Shown piece after piece: positions 1 to 11,582 of a stretch of DNA of 64,000 bases. The stretch is from positions 2,242,507-2,306,506 of the forward strand of contig NW_006921539.1 of NCBI RefSeq assembly GCF_000340215.1. Reading direction: 5' to 3'. The notes under the pieces are model-generated. The model was not told the DNA's origin, searched no databases, and saw only the letters and a list, made by a program, of their open reading frames with translations. How positions within the stretch are numbered: position 1 is the stretch's first letter; each line of letters begins with the position of its first letter. The position numbers and the translations under genes were made by a program. The DNA comes from Pseudocercospora fijiensis CIRAD86. Lineage: Eukaryota > Ascomycota > Dothideomycetes > Mycosphaerellales > Mycosphaerellaceae.

Positions 1-230
1 TAGTAACACACCCCGCAACACTATTACTAATATAGCCGCGCCGGCCGCGCCGATTGCCTAGGTCTCGAGGCCTCGACGGAATAAGGGAATAAGAGGGGGA
101 CCTATAGGGCGCGTTAGTAAAGAGGTAGAGTCCTTAAAAGAGTAGGCAATTAGTTAACGCGTCGTAGCGCGCCTAGTGTAGTCTTATTGTCCTTTGTTGC
201 TAACAATTGCTTGCCTCTAATTAGTTAGCT

Positions 231-253
231 AATAGCACCCCGGGGGTAGCATT
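231..253. repeat. GC-rich palindrome, type A
   Basis: Imperfect palindrome centred on CCCCGGGGG, just downstream (minus-strand sense) of the G1 chromodomain. The same motif with the same right flank (GTAGCATTGTTCCTAG) occurs at 13,086-13,109, and shorter relatives occur at 16,342, 16,788, 20,796 and 24,072. Function unknown. Confidence 0.7.
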
Positions 254-329
254 GTTCCTAGGCTTAGTAGTAACATTATAGGCATTATAAGCTCTTAGCC
301 TTCTTCGTGTTCTTTACGCTAGTCCAATA

Positions 330-3300
330 CTTATCTAATAACTTAGTTATATCCTTAAACGAGTCTTTAGCCTCCTATAAGTCCCATTTAGGTAAATAGC
401 CTTGCTATCTTAATAGGTACTCCTTCTTGCCCTACCTAGTCCGATGCTTTAGGATACGTTCTATAGACTATAGCTCTTTACTATTAGCTAAGACTTCTTC
501 TAACTTAGCAGGCGCTTTATCGCCTTCGCGCTAGTAGTATAGTTTAAGAAAGGAGATATAGAAGGTATTATAGATAGTATAATAAGGTAGAAGCTATAAC
601 TAGTAGGCCTAGCTATTACCCTTCGGTTCTCGGATACGAAATAGGCTAATGTATCTTAGTGCGAGCTTAGGCCTTGTTTTACTATTAGGTAATAGGTGTT
701 TGCGGATGCGGAGGTTCTTAGTACTTAGTATAACTATATCGCCTTGTTTAAAGGTTATTAGCGTATAGTGCTTGTCGTAGTAGGTCTTTTAGTACTCTTA
801 AGCCTTTGTTAACTTCTCGGCTATCTTAGTATAGATTTCTCGCATCTTCTAAACCCTCTTAATAGCCGCTAGTGTTTCGGGTACTTAACGCGCTTCCCTT
901 TCCTTACGCTCGGCCTCGAGCGATAGGGGGTCTTATAGCATAGTAGCGTTCTAACCTATTATAGCTATATATAGTGAAACCTTAGTTAATAAGTAGACAC
1001 TGTTATTATACACGAATTCAGCTAGTTGTAAGAGGTTAACCTATCTATTAGGGTCCTTATTAATATAGCTACGTAGGTACTGCTATAGCGTAGCATTCTG
1101 TCTCTCTGTTTAACCGTTAGTCTATAGATAGAAGGCTGTTAATAGCCGATGCTTCAGTCTTAGCTGCAGGCATAATTCGCTCTAATAGTGCGATATAAAT
1201 ATCGAGCCCCTATCGGAGACTATCCCCTTAGGGGTCCCCTAATAGCTATAGAAGATGTTGTTCTATAGTGCTTTAGCTATATCAATAGCCGTCTAATCCT
1301 TCCGAGTAGGAATGTAGCGAGCACCCTTAGTAAATCGGTCTATAATAACTAGTATAGCGTTAAAGACGTCTTTGCTTCCTCTTCGCTTAGTAGGGGGAAG
1401 ACCTATAATAAAGTCTATTATAAGCTCTATAAAAGGCTTCTATAGAACAGGGAGTAAAGACAACTCGCTAAATAGTAAGTGCTTTAGTGCTTTAACTCGC
1501 TAGTATACTGTATAGGTCTGTATATACTCCTTTATATACCGCTTACTATTTAGCTAGTAGTATATACGCGATAGTAACTCGTACGACCTCTCTATACTAT
1601 AGTAACTAGCGAGTTCACTATTATAGTGCCTCTTTAAAAGCTCTTGTCTAATCGATTGTTTAGCGGGGATATAGTATCTGCCCTTAAACTTTAAGTAACC
1701 TTTGTCGTCGATCGACTAACTATTACTCTTACTAGATCGAGTCGCCCGTCTACTTATAAGCCTATTAATACGCTCGATAGCAAAGGCGTCCCTCTGCTAA
1801 GCACGTAATAGCTTATTTATAAACGATTAACTATCCCTATTCGCAAGGTTATTTAATAGCACCCTCGCTATTAAACGAGGTATATATTGTATGTATCTAA
1901 TAGTACTAGTAGCCGGAACTACTACAACCTCTTCTGCAGTACTATCGCTATATAGACTATTACTATAGATAGCAATGTCCTTAATCGAGTTATTATAGCT
2001 CGAGCGATCTACGTCCTTTCTTTTAACGTACACTAGAAGAACGACAACTCCGCTATAGTATTTGTTGCCGCCGCGGGGTCCGGAAGTCCGCTTATCCTAC
2101 GCTTGCTTATTAACAATACAGGCTATAGCAATCTTATACTATAGGGTTAGAAACAATAAATTAATAGATTGCTAAGTCTCGCTATCGTAATTAGGCCGCC
2201 TCGATAGGCTATTAGTAGGGTTGCTTACGCCTAGCCGATATAATATATTAAAATCAAACCCGGCGAGGTAGACGGCCTATCTAGCCTATCGACCTATAAC
2301 CTATGTAACCTTAGTAATGCTACGCAGGTTGTTATAGTCTATATAGACCTGAATTGTATGCTAAGCACTATTAAGATAGTAGCGCTAATGCTTAAAGGCT
2401 TCTACGATTGCTAAGAGCTCTTACTCGTAGGTCTCGTATCGACGCTCTATATCGATTATCTTCTATAAGAAGAAGGCAATCGGGTACTAATAGGTGTTAT
2501 TAGCCTATTGTAACATAATAGCCGATATAGCGAACTGTAAAGCGTTAGTCTCAATTCGGATCTACTTGCTTAGCACGAAATAGTATAATAAGGGGACTTT
2601 AGTAAATCGCTTCTTTAGACCGTTAAAAGCGGCTTGTGTTTTGTTAGTCTATCTAAACTCTCTAGAAGGGTTTGCCTTAGTCTTAGTAAGCTTAGTTAAT
2701 AGCATTATATGCCTCGAATAGCCCTTAATAAATCGGCGATAGAAGTTAGCAAAACCGAGGAACGACTATAGTTCCTTAATTAACGTAGGAACAGGCTATT
2801 TAGTAATAGTCTTAATCCGATTAGGATTAGCCTTAATACCCTCGGTTAATACGAGGAAGCTAAGGAAGGATACCTCTTTAGTAGCAAAGGTGCATTTAGA
2901 AGGCTTACAATACAGACTATAGGCCCGTAGGCGGTCGAGGACTTTACGTACTATAGTCTAGTGCTCTGTAATGTTAGGTAAATAGGTATAGACTAGGATG
3001 TTATCTAGGTAAACTATACAGAGGTAGTCTAATAGGCCTAATAGGGCCCGATTAATATAGGACTAGAATATTGTAGGGGAGTTTGCTAGCCCGAATAGTA
3101 TAACTAAATACTCGAAATAGCTATAGCGGGTACGGAAGGCTGTTTTCTATTTATTACCCTTGCGGATGCAGATACGATAGTATACATCCTTAATGTCTAA
3201 TATAGTGTAGTAGTAGGCACTAGAGAGGCGATCGAGGGTCTTATTAATAAGCGGAAGTAGACAACGGTCCTTAATAGTAATAGTATTAAGTCTACGGTAA

Positions 3301-4170
3301 TTAACACATAGGCGCAGGCTACTATCCTTCTTTAGTACGAATAGGATAGGGGCGCTAGTAGGGCTGTTACTATACCGTATCCGACTATTAGCTAGGTTTT
3401 CCTCTAGATACTTACGTAATATAGCAAGCTCTCGTTTACTAAGGTTATAGAGGGGACCAAAAGGGACCTCTTTGCCCTCTATAATATTAATCTTATAATC
3501 CGTCTCTTTAAGCATAGGCAACGTCGATGCTAGGTAATGTTTAAACACATTAATATAGGTCTCTTAGATAGGCTCTAGTATACGAGCAAGCTAATTAGGG
3601 TCTATGCTATCCGGGGGCATAGGTTCATCGTTATTACCTAATAGGTCGACTGTTAGGTTAGCTGCGGCAGGTGTTAGGTTGCCGATAAATAGGACCCTAA
3701 TATCGTTAGGGCACTCGCTAACATCGATGTATTTAATATCCTCTTTCCTAGCGATTCTAAATCGCTACTATTAAAGGCCTAGGTCTATAACTATAGCGTA
3801 GTACTTAAGAATAGGGTTGCTAATAACAATATCGGAGGGGAGGCTGTCTATGTCTACCGCGTAGGTAGTAAAGTTTAGTAGGCGCTTATTGCCGAGGTCG
3901 TCCTTTAGGGCTATATAAATATAGTAGGCTCTATAGGTTAAGTGCCGAGCGTTATTAAACTAAGCAAGGGTTAGCAGGTTAGTCCTAGGCAATTGTCGGA
4001 GGTCTAATTGCTTAGCTAGGCGATAGTTAATAAGGGCACTAACTGAATTTCCTAGGTCTAGCGTAACCTTAGTTTTATAATTGTTCCTATATGTATCCCC
4101 TACGAGACAGGTGCGTATAATAGCTAGCACAATGTCGATAGTCTTACGCCGTACGAGGCTAACAGTTAGT
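330..4170 (-). pseudogene. G1 pol: protease, RT, RNase H, integrase, chromodomain
   Basis: Polyprotein for reverse transcription and integration, now inactive. The best open stretch, 3,147-3,548, encodes the RT N-half, with FGPLYNLSKRELAILRKYL, the VNYRRLN motif and LDIKD (palm). The protease region near 3,900-4,170 reads LDLGNSVSALINYRL, where the catalytic triad seems altered. The integrase core lies at about 1,190-1,440, with IDFIIGLPPTKRRGS (first Asp), VIIDRFTKGARYIPTRKD and IVSDR (second Asp). A chromodomain follows at about 337-500 (SIERILKHRTR, then a GKKEYL...KWDL pattern). One frame can be followed with RIP-type stops only. The chromodomain would have targeted integration to methylated-histone chromatin, by analogy with other chromoviruses. 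Confidence 0.85.
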
Positions 4171-5545
4171 GCGGCGCTTACTCTTTTTTCGAAGGTTGGC
4201 CTATAGGGGTAGCGTTAGCCGCTAAGAGGTGCTTTCGGTGTTTAGCGGAAGTACGGTCGATTCGGGCCTAGTCCTTAGGTTTGTCGCATTAGCCTAGTAG
4301 ATAGCTAGTACTATTACAATTAAAGCACTTCAATCCGGTTAGTAGACTGCCGTAGCTATTATTATTAGTTAAGCGGTTAGCGTTATAAGGATACGAGCCC
4401 CTTCTACGGCCCCTGCCGCGGCCTCCTCTATATAGCCGCTAGCTACGGCCTCTTCTACGATCGTTACTGTTCCTATTGTTAGCATTGTTGTCCTAGTAGG
4501 AACCTTAGTTTCCTCCGCGGCTACTACGGGTGCTACGGTTAGTACTAGCTAGTCGGATCCTTAATTCTAGTCGTTACTAAAGCTAAACAGCTCGTTTAGC
4601 TGTTTCTACTTTAACTATAAATTGAATACGTATTAGATTGGCCTATTCGAACACGCGACGGCGGTCTAATTCGAGAATAAGCTCCTACCTAAGCTTAGGG
4701 CGTATTTCCGAGATCTATATAGAATTAGTCTTAGGCGGAAAGTCGTCTTTAAGGGTTTTTAAATAGGCTTCAAATAAGCGAGCCGATTAATTAGTCTTCT
4801 ATTTAGCTCGAAGATACAGATCCTAAGTATATTATTGCCTTAGTATAGGGTTTCTAAGGGTGTCTAGCATAATGGTTTTGTAGGTTTGCTACTAAATAGC
4901 AGTCTAGTTATTAAGGGAGTTAAAATAGTTATCCTAGGTGCGCTTTAGGTCGCTATTAATGTACTGCATAGCGTAGACAACTAGTAAATAGTCGTCTAGA
5001 AGAGCCCTCGGCGCATTTCGCTAGTTAAGCTCGCAATTACGTATATAATCGTTGTATTGCTTGCGACTAGAGCCGTTAAACACGGTACAGTCCTTAAGTT
5101 TAGTATCCTTCTTTTAGATAGGTAGTAAAGAAGGTCCCGCTATTAGTTTAGTTATCGGGGCTTCCTAAAGGCGACGGAGCTCGAGGAGATTATCCTTTAG
5201 CTATTATTCTTAACGTAGGGCAGTAAGCCTATTTTAAGTAGCTTCTTAAAGTCTCCCTAATAGTTGAGGGCTAAAGGCTAGTTAGCTATATCGACAGTTA
5301 ATAATATTGCTAAGAATGTCGTTAATAGGCAATTCTAGATTATTACCTAGGACTATAGGTTCTTCGGTAGGCCTAGTAGTAGGCTCTTTAGTAGGAGGCA
5401 CTTTAGTAGGTGCTTTAGTAGGCACTTTAGTAGGCACTGTACTACTAGCGTTATCGTTGCTAGCGCTGCTAGCGGTAGCACGGTTGTTGTTTCGTAATAA
5501 ACCGGCTATTATAATAGGGGATGATACTAATAATGTATTATTAGC
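4170..5545 (-). pseudogene. G1 gag with RIP-damaged zinc knuckle
   Basis: Capsid/nucleocapsid protein frame, minus strand. The N-terminus near 5,545 is rich in Asn, Ser and Thr, followed by K-V-P-T/K-A-P-T type short repeats (5,380-5,450). The middle is Gln-rich and helical, typical of gypsy gag. The knuckle at 4,283-4,330 reads C-x2-C-x4-Y-x4-C with a stop codon before the last Cys: the His has become Tyr (CAT to TAT) and a Gln has become TAA, both RIP-type changes. In the plus-strand relative at 52,850-52,910 the same knuckle has lost its Cys residues by TGC-to-TAC changes. Confidence 0.75.
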
Positions 5546-5589
5546 CCCTAAGATACGGATGTAGCGGAATTAGTAGATATTAGTCTAGT

Positions 5590-5974
5590 ACGATTAACTT
5601 AGTATAATAGGCCGTATAGAAGGCCTTGCTTAATAATTGGTACGGTTGCTTCGATAGAATAGTACGTATAGGTCCCGTTCTTCGGGCGTAATATAGTTAG
5701 ATTAGTCTTTATTCGTAGCTATACCGCTAAAAGCTTAAAATAAGGACTATCTAGCTACTACCCTTAAAGGGTAGATCGAATACTATATAAGAAGGGTATG
5801 TTAGTAGGTAGATAGGGTAGTAGTAGGTATAGGTAGTATTCGATAGAGATCTAAGAGAAGAGGGAGGAAGGCAGGCTAGTTAGCCTAACGCTAAGCGCCA
5901 AGCCCTACCTAAGGCATTAAGACCCTAGCTTTACTCAAGCCTAGTTACATACTAATTACGTATAACCTCTTTAG
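5590..5974 (-). repeat. G1 LTR/leader, inner copy
   Basis: Non-coding block upstream of G1 gag, about 385 bp, matching 5,984-6,738 and, inverted, 49,365-49,780 and 51,205-51,640. It begins (minus strand) with TAGGACTAAAGAGG and contains the TATATAGTATTCGATC box shared by all copies. The block is read as the LTR plus leader. The exact LTR 3' end was not resolved. Confidence 0.65.
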
Positions 5975-5983
5975 TCCTAATAA

Positions 5984-6738
5984 GCGAGCCTGTTTTAGGT
6001 AGCTTCTTAAAGTCTCGCTACTAGCTAGGGGCTAAAGGCTAGTTAGCTATATCGTCGATTAACAATATTATTAAGTATATCGTTAATAGGCAACTCTAGG
6101 TCGTTACCTAGAACTATAGGTTCTTCGGTAGGCCTAGTAGTAGGCTCTTCAGCAGGCACCTTAGTAGGAGGCACTTTAGTAGGCACTTTAGTAGGCACTA
6201 TGCTACTAGCGTTGTCGTTACTAGCGCTACTAGCGGCGCCGCGGTTGTTATTGCTTCGTAATAAGCCGGCTATTGCAATAAGGGATAGTACCGATAATGT
6301 ATTATAGGCCCCTAAGATACGGATATAGCGGAATTAGTAGATATCGGCTTAGTGCGATTAATTTAGTATAATAGGCCGTATAGAAGGCCTTGCTTGATAA
6401 TTAGTACGGTTATTTTTAATAGAATAGTACGTATAGGTCCCGTTCTTCGGGCGTAATATAGTTAAATCGGTTTTCGTAGCTATACCGCTAAAAGCTTAAA
6501 ATAAGGACTATCTAGCTACTACCCTTAAAGGGTAGATCGAATACTATATAAGAAGGGTTATATTAGTAGGTAGATAGGGTAGTAGTGAATTAGTATAGTA
6601 TTTAATAGAGATCTAAGAGGAGAGGGAGGAAGGCAGGCTAGTTAGCCTAACGCTAAGCGCTAAGCCCTGCCTAAGGCATTAAGACCCTAGCTTTACTCGA
6701 GCCTAGTTACATACTAATTACGTATAACCTCTTTAGTC
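5984..6738 (-). repeat. Second G1-type LTR plus gag start, tandem to the first
   Basis: A second copy of the LTR and gag N-terminus, parallel to 5,213-5,974, with scattered C/T differences. It stops inside gag exactly where the inner LTR begins, which suggests that one G1 element inserted into the gag of another. The outer edge (6,738) abuts truncated hAT copy 3, so the outer G1 probably inserted into that hAT copy. The far side lies left of the window, so this cannot be confirmed here. Confidence 0.65.
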
Positions 6739-6740
6739 CT

Positions 6741-7035
6741 AACACCTACTATCTTCGAATCTATTATAGTATTCCGATACTATCTCCTCTACTAGAATCG
6801 CTAAGGTAGGTTACTAAAGATTATACTAAAGGAGTTAATCGAGGAATTAGAAAACCTTAAGATCGAAGAAATCTAAGAGCGCGAAAAGAATGCGAAATTT
6901 AGTCTAAGCGAAACCCTAATTAGCGATAACGAAGAGGAGGAGGGCGGAGGTAGAAGGCGATACTAGGTCGAGAAGCGGAAACGTATATAGGCTTAGAGTA
7001 GCTTTAAGGAGACGAAGCGTTTACGTATAAGGTAA
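6741..7035 (+). pseudogene. hAT transposase C-terminal remnant (copy 3)
   Basis: Only the end of the hATC dimerisation domain and the acidic/basic tail remain. The reading SPTTFESIIVFRYYLL belongs to the same frame as copy 1 near 29,430. A probable stop lies at 7,033-7,035. Confidence 0.75.
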
Positions 7036-7346
7036 TATAGCCGGCGTATATAGCCGGTATATATCCGAAATGTGTTTCGAATTCCTAGGACCTAAACAGA
7101 CTAGTTGCTATAGCAACCGACCCCGCTTACCTACGGACTATTTCTAATTCTCTATTCGCTCTTCCTCTCCTTCTTCCCTTTCCCTATATTCTTAAAGACA
7201 AATATGCCTTAAAGATTCGGCTCTTCGGGCCTTCCTAAGCCGGCTGCCTCCCCTTCCTTAAGCTACTATCCTTTATTCGAATCTAACGATAACCTACTAA
7301 GGCGGTTTAATAGAAGACTATTTGTTCTAGAAGGCAAGAAGCATTA

Positions 7347-7988
7347 ATGTCTCCTTACGATTATATACTTATTAATTTTCTAGGTCCTACCGATATACCC
7401 TCGTCGCCTAAACGTATAGATAAATATCTTTAGAGGCTAAAGGGCAAGGGTAAAGTAAGCTAAGTATAGGGAGACCGTAGCGAGAACGAGATATCGGAAG
7501 AGTAAGGCTCTCTATAGTATATACGAAGGAAGGGGGTTCCTCGGAAAACAGTACCGAAAAACAAGAAGGCTTTAGGTAGATAGGAGAAGGCTAAAAAGAG
7601 TAGGCGGACGAAGACTATTACGAAGAAAAGTTATCTTTCTATTAAAAAAAAGGGAATAAGGCAGGACTCGACGATAAAGAAGCGGCGCTTTAAACTAGGT
7701 ACTATTACCCTTCGCTAGATCCGGCTTTTCTAAAACAAAAGAGGGACCGAGCTTTTAATCCCTAAGACTCCCTTTTAGCGACTCGTCCGAGAAATTACAT
7801 TAGATTTTCGGTCTAGTATACGATTTACGGCTAAGGCGATTAGTACTCTTTAGGAAGCTACGGAGGCATTTCTCGTAACCGAGCTTAAGCTTTTAAACCT
7901 CCTTACTATCTATACGAAGCGGGTTACTCTTTAAAATAAAGATATACAGCTTCTAGCTAAAATTCGGCGTCGGTTTATAGCGGATTAG
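7347..7988 (+). pseudogene. Histone H3 variant with long tail (copy 3)
   Basis: Same 642-bp frame as 28,184-28,825 in copy 1: ATG at 7,347 and TAG at 7,986, identical length, so no indel. The tail is long and basic, and the H3 core occupies the last third. Several TAG/TAA codons of RIP type interrupt it. See the copy 1 entry for domain details. Confidence 0.8.
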
Positions 7989-8029
7989 TTAGAAATTGTA
8001 TTTAGTCGTTAAATAAACCTAGGAGGAGG

Positions 8030-9090
8030 CCTATTTTCGTATCCTTTTACCGGCTATAGGTACCGGCTATATTTCTGATTTTATCTCCGCGCCGTCCCTA
8101 AATCTAAGGTACGAAGTAGAAACCTAGCGCTCTATATTTACCCGGCTATTACAGAGACGAGCTATATTTAGATTAGTTTCTTCGTATATCGCGACCTAGC
8201 GGGTAGTAAGCGAAAGGGCGATAGAACGTTTATAATACGTCTCTATTTAGACCTAAAATACAAAGGTCCTAAGGAGCCCTAGTATCCTAACTATAAGGAG
8301 ATTCTTTAGTATTAGTACTTTAATCCTTTATACTACGAGGCAGATAGTAAGCCTACGAGAGAGAAACTTTAACGAGAAATTCTCTATAATATATAGCGCT
8401 ATTATATAGCTATAGATGCGCACTAAGTCCGGTAACTCGAAGAAGAATTAAGATAGCGTATTAGCGACCGAGGAGGAGATCGATAGTATACTAGTAGAGT
8501 CGAGGTCTTATAAGCGAAGCATAAGATAATATAGGCTCTTAGTCGTATAGAGTAACGTACTATATAAATAACTAGGCGTACTACTCTTATTTACTTACGA
8601 CCTATATCCTAGGATGCTCTTATCGTACTTTTTATACTCTTTTCTAATACCTTACCTATAATCGCTCCGCGACAACCGAGTAAATATAAGCTATAGGATC
8701 TCCGCTCGGTACCTTAGCCTTCGAGATACGGCGGAGTTAATTCTCTATAATACGTAGCGCTATTATATAGCTACAGATACGCACTAAGTCCGGCAACTCG
8801 AAGAAGATTTAAGATAGCGACCGAGTAGGAGAATAATAGTATATTAGTAGAGTCGAGGTCTTATAAGCGAAGCACGAGATAATATAGGCTCTTAGTCGTA
8901 TAGAGTAACGTACTATATAAATAACTAGGCGTGCTACTCTTATTCACTTACGACCTTTATCCTAGGATACTATTCTCGTACTTTTTATACTCTTTTCTAA
9001 TACCTTACCTATAAGCGCTCCGCGATAACCGAGTAAATATAAGCTGTAGGGTTTCCGGTCAGTACCTTAGCCTCCGAGATAGGGCGGAGT
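8030..9090 (+). pseudogene. Unrecognised frame downstream of H3 variant, with 360-bp duplication (copy 3)
   Basis: Corresponds to 27,430-28,160 of copy 1. The segment from about 8,373 to 8,740 is repeated at 8,741-9,090 with roughly 5% differences. The junction GAGAATTAACTCCGC (minus strand) is the same one found in copy 4 at 37,006-37,020. Confidence 0.6.
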
Positions 9091-9428
9091 TGAATTTAGA
9101 GCGATAGCCGGCACTCGTAGCCGGCATATAGAGACGGTAGTAGGCCTTTTCCTACTAAATAACTAGCTTGTTTAGTATAGCCTACCTAATATTTCTTATA
9201 TTTACTAGCAATAGGCCTAGGTTACTTATAAGATTACTATAGCTAGTAAAGGCATTACTAAAGAATATCTATACTATAGTAGGATACTATTATTACGCCG
9301 GCTATTTATTAAAAGGAGGCTTTCGCCTATTACTATACCGGCTATATATGCCGGCTATATTTCAAAGTCTGCCGTACCTGCCTTTTTTAGCCGTGCCTGC
9401 CTTTTTTAGCCGTGCCTGCCTTCTTTCC

Positions 9429-9611
9429 TTACTCTAACGTTACTATAATATAGGCTTGCGCGAAGCTTACTCTATTGCCTAGCGATACCGCGATACTACC
9501 TCTCTCGCTATATTTAACCTTCGTATTAATACCTATACCTCTACGCTCTATATCTACTACCTCCGCAATACCCTCGCTCCGCGCGCGCCTTCGTATACCT
9601 TCGTAACGCAC
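9429..9611 (-). CDS. Small basic frame open on both strands (copy 3)
   Basis: Sixty codons beginning MRYEGIRRRARSEGIAEVVD, homologous to 26,908-27,138 of copy 1 and to a frame in copy 2 at about 56,505-56,695. It stays open in three RIPped copies, with an in-frame length difference near its middle. The opposite strand is also nearly open, so which strand codes is unclear. No family recognised. Confidence 0.35.
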   Translation of the reverse strand: MRYEGIRRRARSEGIAEVVDIERRGIGINTKVKYSERGSIAVSLGNRVSFAQAYIIVTLE

Positions 9612-9732
9612 TTTTTTCCTTAATTCGACGACTTTTATAATACCGAGTCTACTTAACTAAGTTACGACGCCTCGTAAGAAGGGACCTACTGCTTCTACGG
9701 GTCGTAATAAGACCGGAAATAATAGAACGAGT

Positions 9733-10300
9733 ATAGTATATTAACGTAAGAGGGCTGCTACTACTACCGCTAGCTCCGGTACTAGAAAGGGCGTCGCGAG
9801 CAAGGCTCCGCGTAAGACAACGGCGGGCAAGGCTCTACGCAAGACGACAACTAGCGCTTCTACTACTAGTAGCAATCGTACGAAGCGTCGATAGCGCCTA
9901 GGAAGTAAGTCCTATTTGTAGCCGGTAGCGTAGCCGGTAGCGTAGCCGGCATTCTTACTGTCTTTTTACTAATCCTTCTTTAGCCGTAGCCCTCCGTTAG
10001 ATTCGGTAGTATTAGAAGAGTTCTAAGCTCCTAATCCGTAACGCTCCTTTCCGACGACTTGTTCGCGAAATTGCCTAGGTTTATAGAACGGACCTTCGCT
10101 TCTAAGCCTCCGCGATAGACGCCCTTTAAGAGGCTATAGAAGCCTACCTAGTTCGTATCTTCGAATATATATTTCTCTCCTACCTCTTTTCGGACTATAC
10201 TAATACTATTTTAGCGGTTAACTTTACAGCTATCTACGCGAAGCGTATAACGATTATAGACAAGGATTTTAAAGCACTCGATTAGATTCTAAAAGGCTAG
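9733..10300 (+). pseudogene. Histone H3 with tail (copy 3)
   Basis: Homologue of 26,243-26,798 in copy 1. Exon 1 (9,733-9,904) encodes the basic tail with A-S-K-A-P-R-K. Intron 1 (9,905-9,983) starts GTAAGT, holds three TAGCCGG motifs and ends CTAATCCTTCTTTAG. Its removal creates the canonical H3 junction GTVALR. Exon 2 runs to 10,166. Intron 2 ends TTTTAG at 10,214, but its donor has changed from GT to AT, a RIP-type change, so splicing here should fail. Exon 3 ends at TAG 10,298-10,300. Confidence 0.85.
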
Positions 10301-10611
10301 AATATCTATATTCGAGATAGTGCTAGGTAGGATAGATATTCTAGTAGGAAGGATATTCGTAGTATCGTCTATAAGCTTTTCTATATACGAAATAAGCCGC
10401 GGTTATACGGCGCTATATACCGCGCTCTAAATACTCTCTAAGTATATATATATAGTATAGTATACTTTATTAGCCGTACGGAATAGAAGTCTTCGAAAAT
10501 CCCGTTAGTACTAAGGAGTTAAAAGGCCGGCTACGCTGCCGGCTACGCTGCCGGCTACGCTGCTAGGTCTTATAAAGAACTAAAAGAAGATAGACATTCT
10601 AGTTAATTTGT

Positions 10612-11150
10612 ATTAGTTTAGATTTTTAGAAAAAGAAAACAAGGAAAAAAGGAAGAAGATTAAAGAACCTAATACTTATAGTTATAGGCATTATCCCTAT
10701 TCTCTAGACTATATTATATACCTGCTTTCGCAACTCTACCTAATACTCCTACTAAATATCCTTATACTCTACCTACTAGAAATTCAACTAGGTACCTAGA
10801 CCTATAGCTACCTCTATATCTTTTACTATCTTCTATAGGTTAAAGGACTCCTCTATAGTAGCCTCTACTTCCTTATATAATACGAAGTTACTGCCTACCC
10901 TATCCTTAATATCTACTAAATAACCTAGAGTTCTAAGGAACGAACTAGCATTCGGCCGTAGTATAGCGAGTAACTAGTAGAACGCCCTATAGAGCTGCCT
11001 TATAGCTGTTTCGTATATAGTGCCGATATCGAGGGAGGAGCTATCCTAGTACTTAATGTTAGAGTATAGTTTAGTAGGAAAGTGTATAAACTTCTTACGG
11101 AGAGCTTCGACGGAAATCGATAAGTTCTACCTAGATCTAGATAAAGATAT
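10612..11150 (-). pseudogene. Roughly 180-codon helical protein frame (copy 3)
   Basis: Inverted homologue of 25,379-25,918 in copy 1. The start ATG is ATA here (RIP-type). Boundaries are taken from the copy 1 alignment and may shift by a few bases because of small indels. Confidence 0.5.
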
Positions 11151-11582
11151 TCTGCTAAGCAGTTAGGGAATTGAACTGTAAACGAAAGGATGAAATTTAT
11201 ACCTAAGGAGTGCAGTTTCCGAACTGAACTATAATGCCTTATATATATATATATATACTTTTAATTGGTTAGTGCCCTTAGCTAATTGTCTATAGATTTA
11301 AGGTTATATAAGTACCTTTATACAACTACGTAGCCTAAGTAGGATTCGAAAATTCTATAAGTACTAAGGACTAAAAATGCCGGCTACGCTGCCGGCTACA
11401 CTGCTAAGTCTTACAAAGGGCTTGCTTAAAGCTACGTATACATTCGTATACTTCTTAAAAACCGATAAATTATATAGTTCGAACCAGCTACTTATATAGT
11501 TGCTTAGCAAACCAACCTAAACTAAACTAGAGTTTCGGCTTAGCAAACCAAACCAAACTAACCCGAACTACTACGGGGTCTA

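Larger units (their letters stand above)
1..5580 (-). mobile_element. Ty3/gypsy chromovirus G1, internal region, RIP-degraded
   Basis: Minus-strand gag-pol of an LTR retrotransposon. In transcription order it holds gag with one CCHC knuckle, an aspartic-protease region, reverse transcriptase, RNase H, integrase and a C-terminal chromodomain, which is the chromovirus order. Frames are riddled with TAG and TAA at CAG/CAA/TGG positions, as expected from RIP. The 3' end and 3' LTR lie at or beyond the left window edge; positions 1-330 hold no recognised domain apart from a GC-rich palindrome at 231-253. A related plus-strand copy lies at 51,205-54,125. Confidence 0.9.
6741..11582 (-). mobile_element. 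hAT element copy 3, inverted, missing its right half
   Basis: Reverse complement of copy 1 positions 24,947-29,425. The intact terminus at 11,582 ends CTACTACGGGGTCTA, the terminal inverted repeat of the family with one RIP change. The other end is truncated at 6,741 inside the transposase C-terminus, where G1 begins. It carries both histone H3-fold genes and the 180-codon frame, but only the transposase tail. An internal segment of about 360 bp is tandemly duplicated (8,373-9,090). Because the copy is inverted, its H3 genes lie on the plus strand. It interrupts G3 reverse transcriptase at 11,583. Confidence 0.9.

Noticed and set aside
5307..5564. Plus-strand frame with a GTLVGTLVG-type hydrophobic repeat that looks like a membrane protein
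   Set aside because: It is the antisense of the K-V-P-T-K repeat in G1 gag; the same antisense frame appears at 51,641-51,862.
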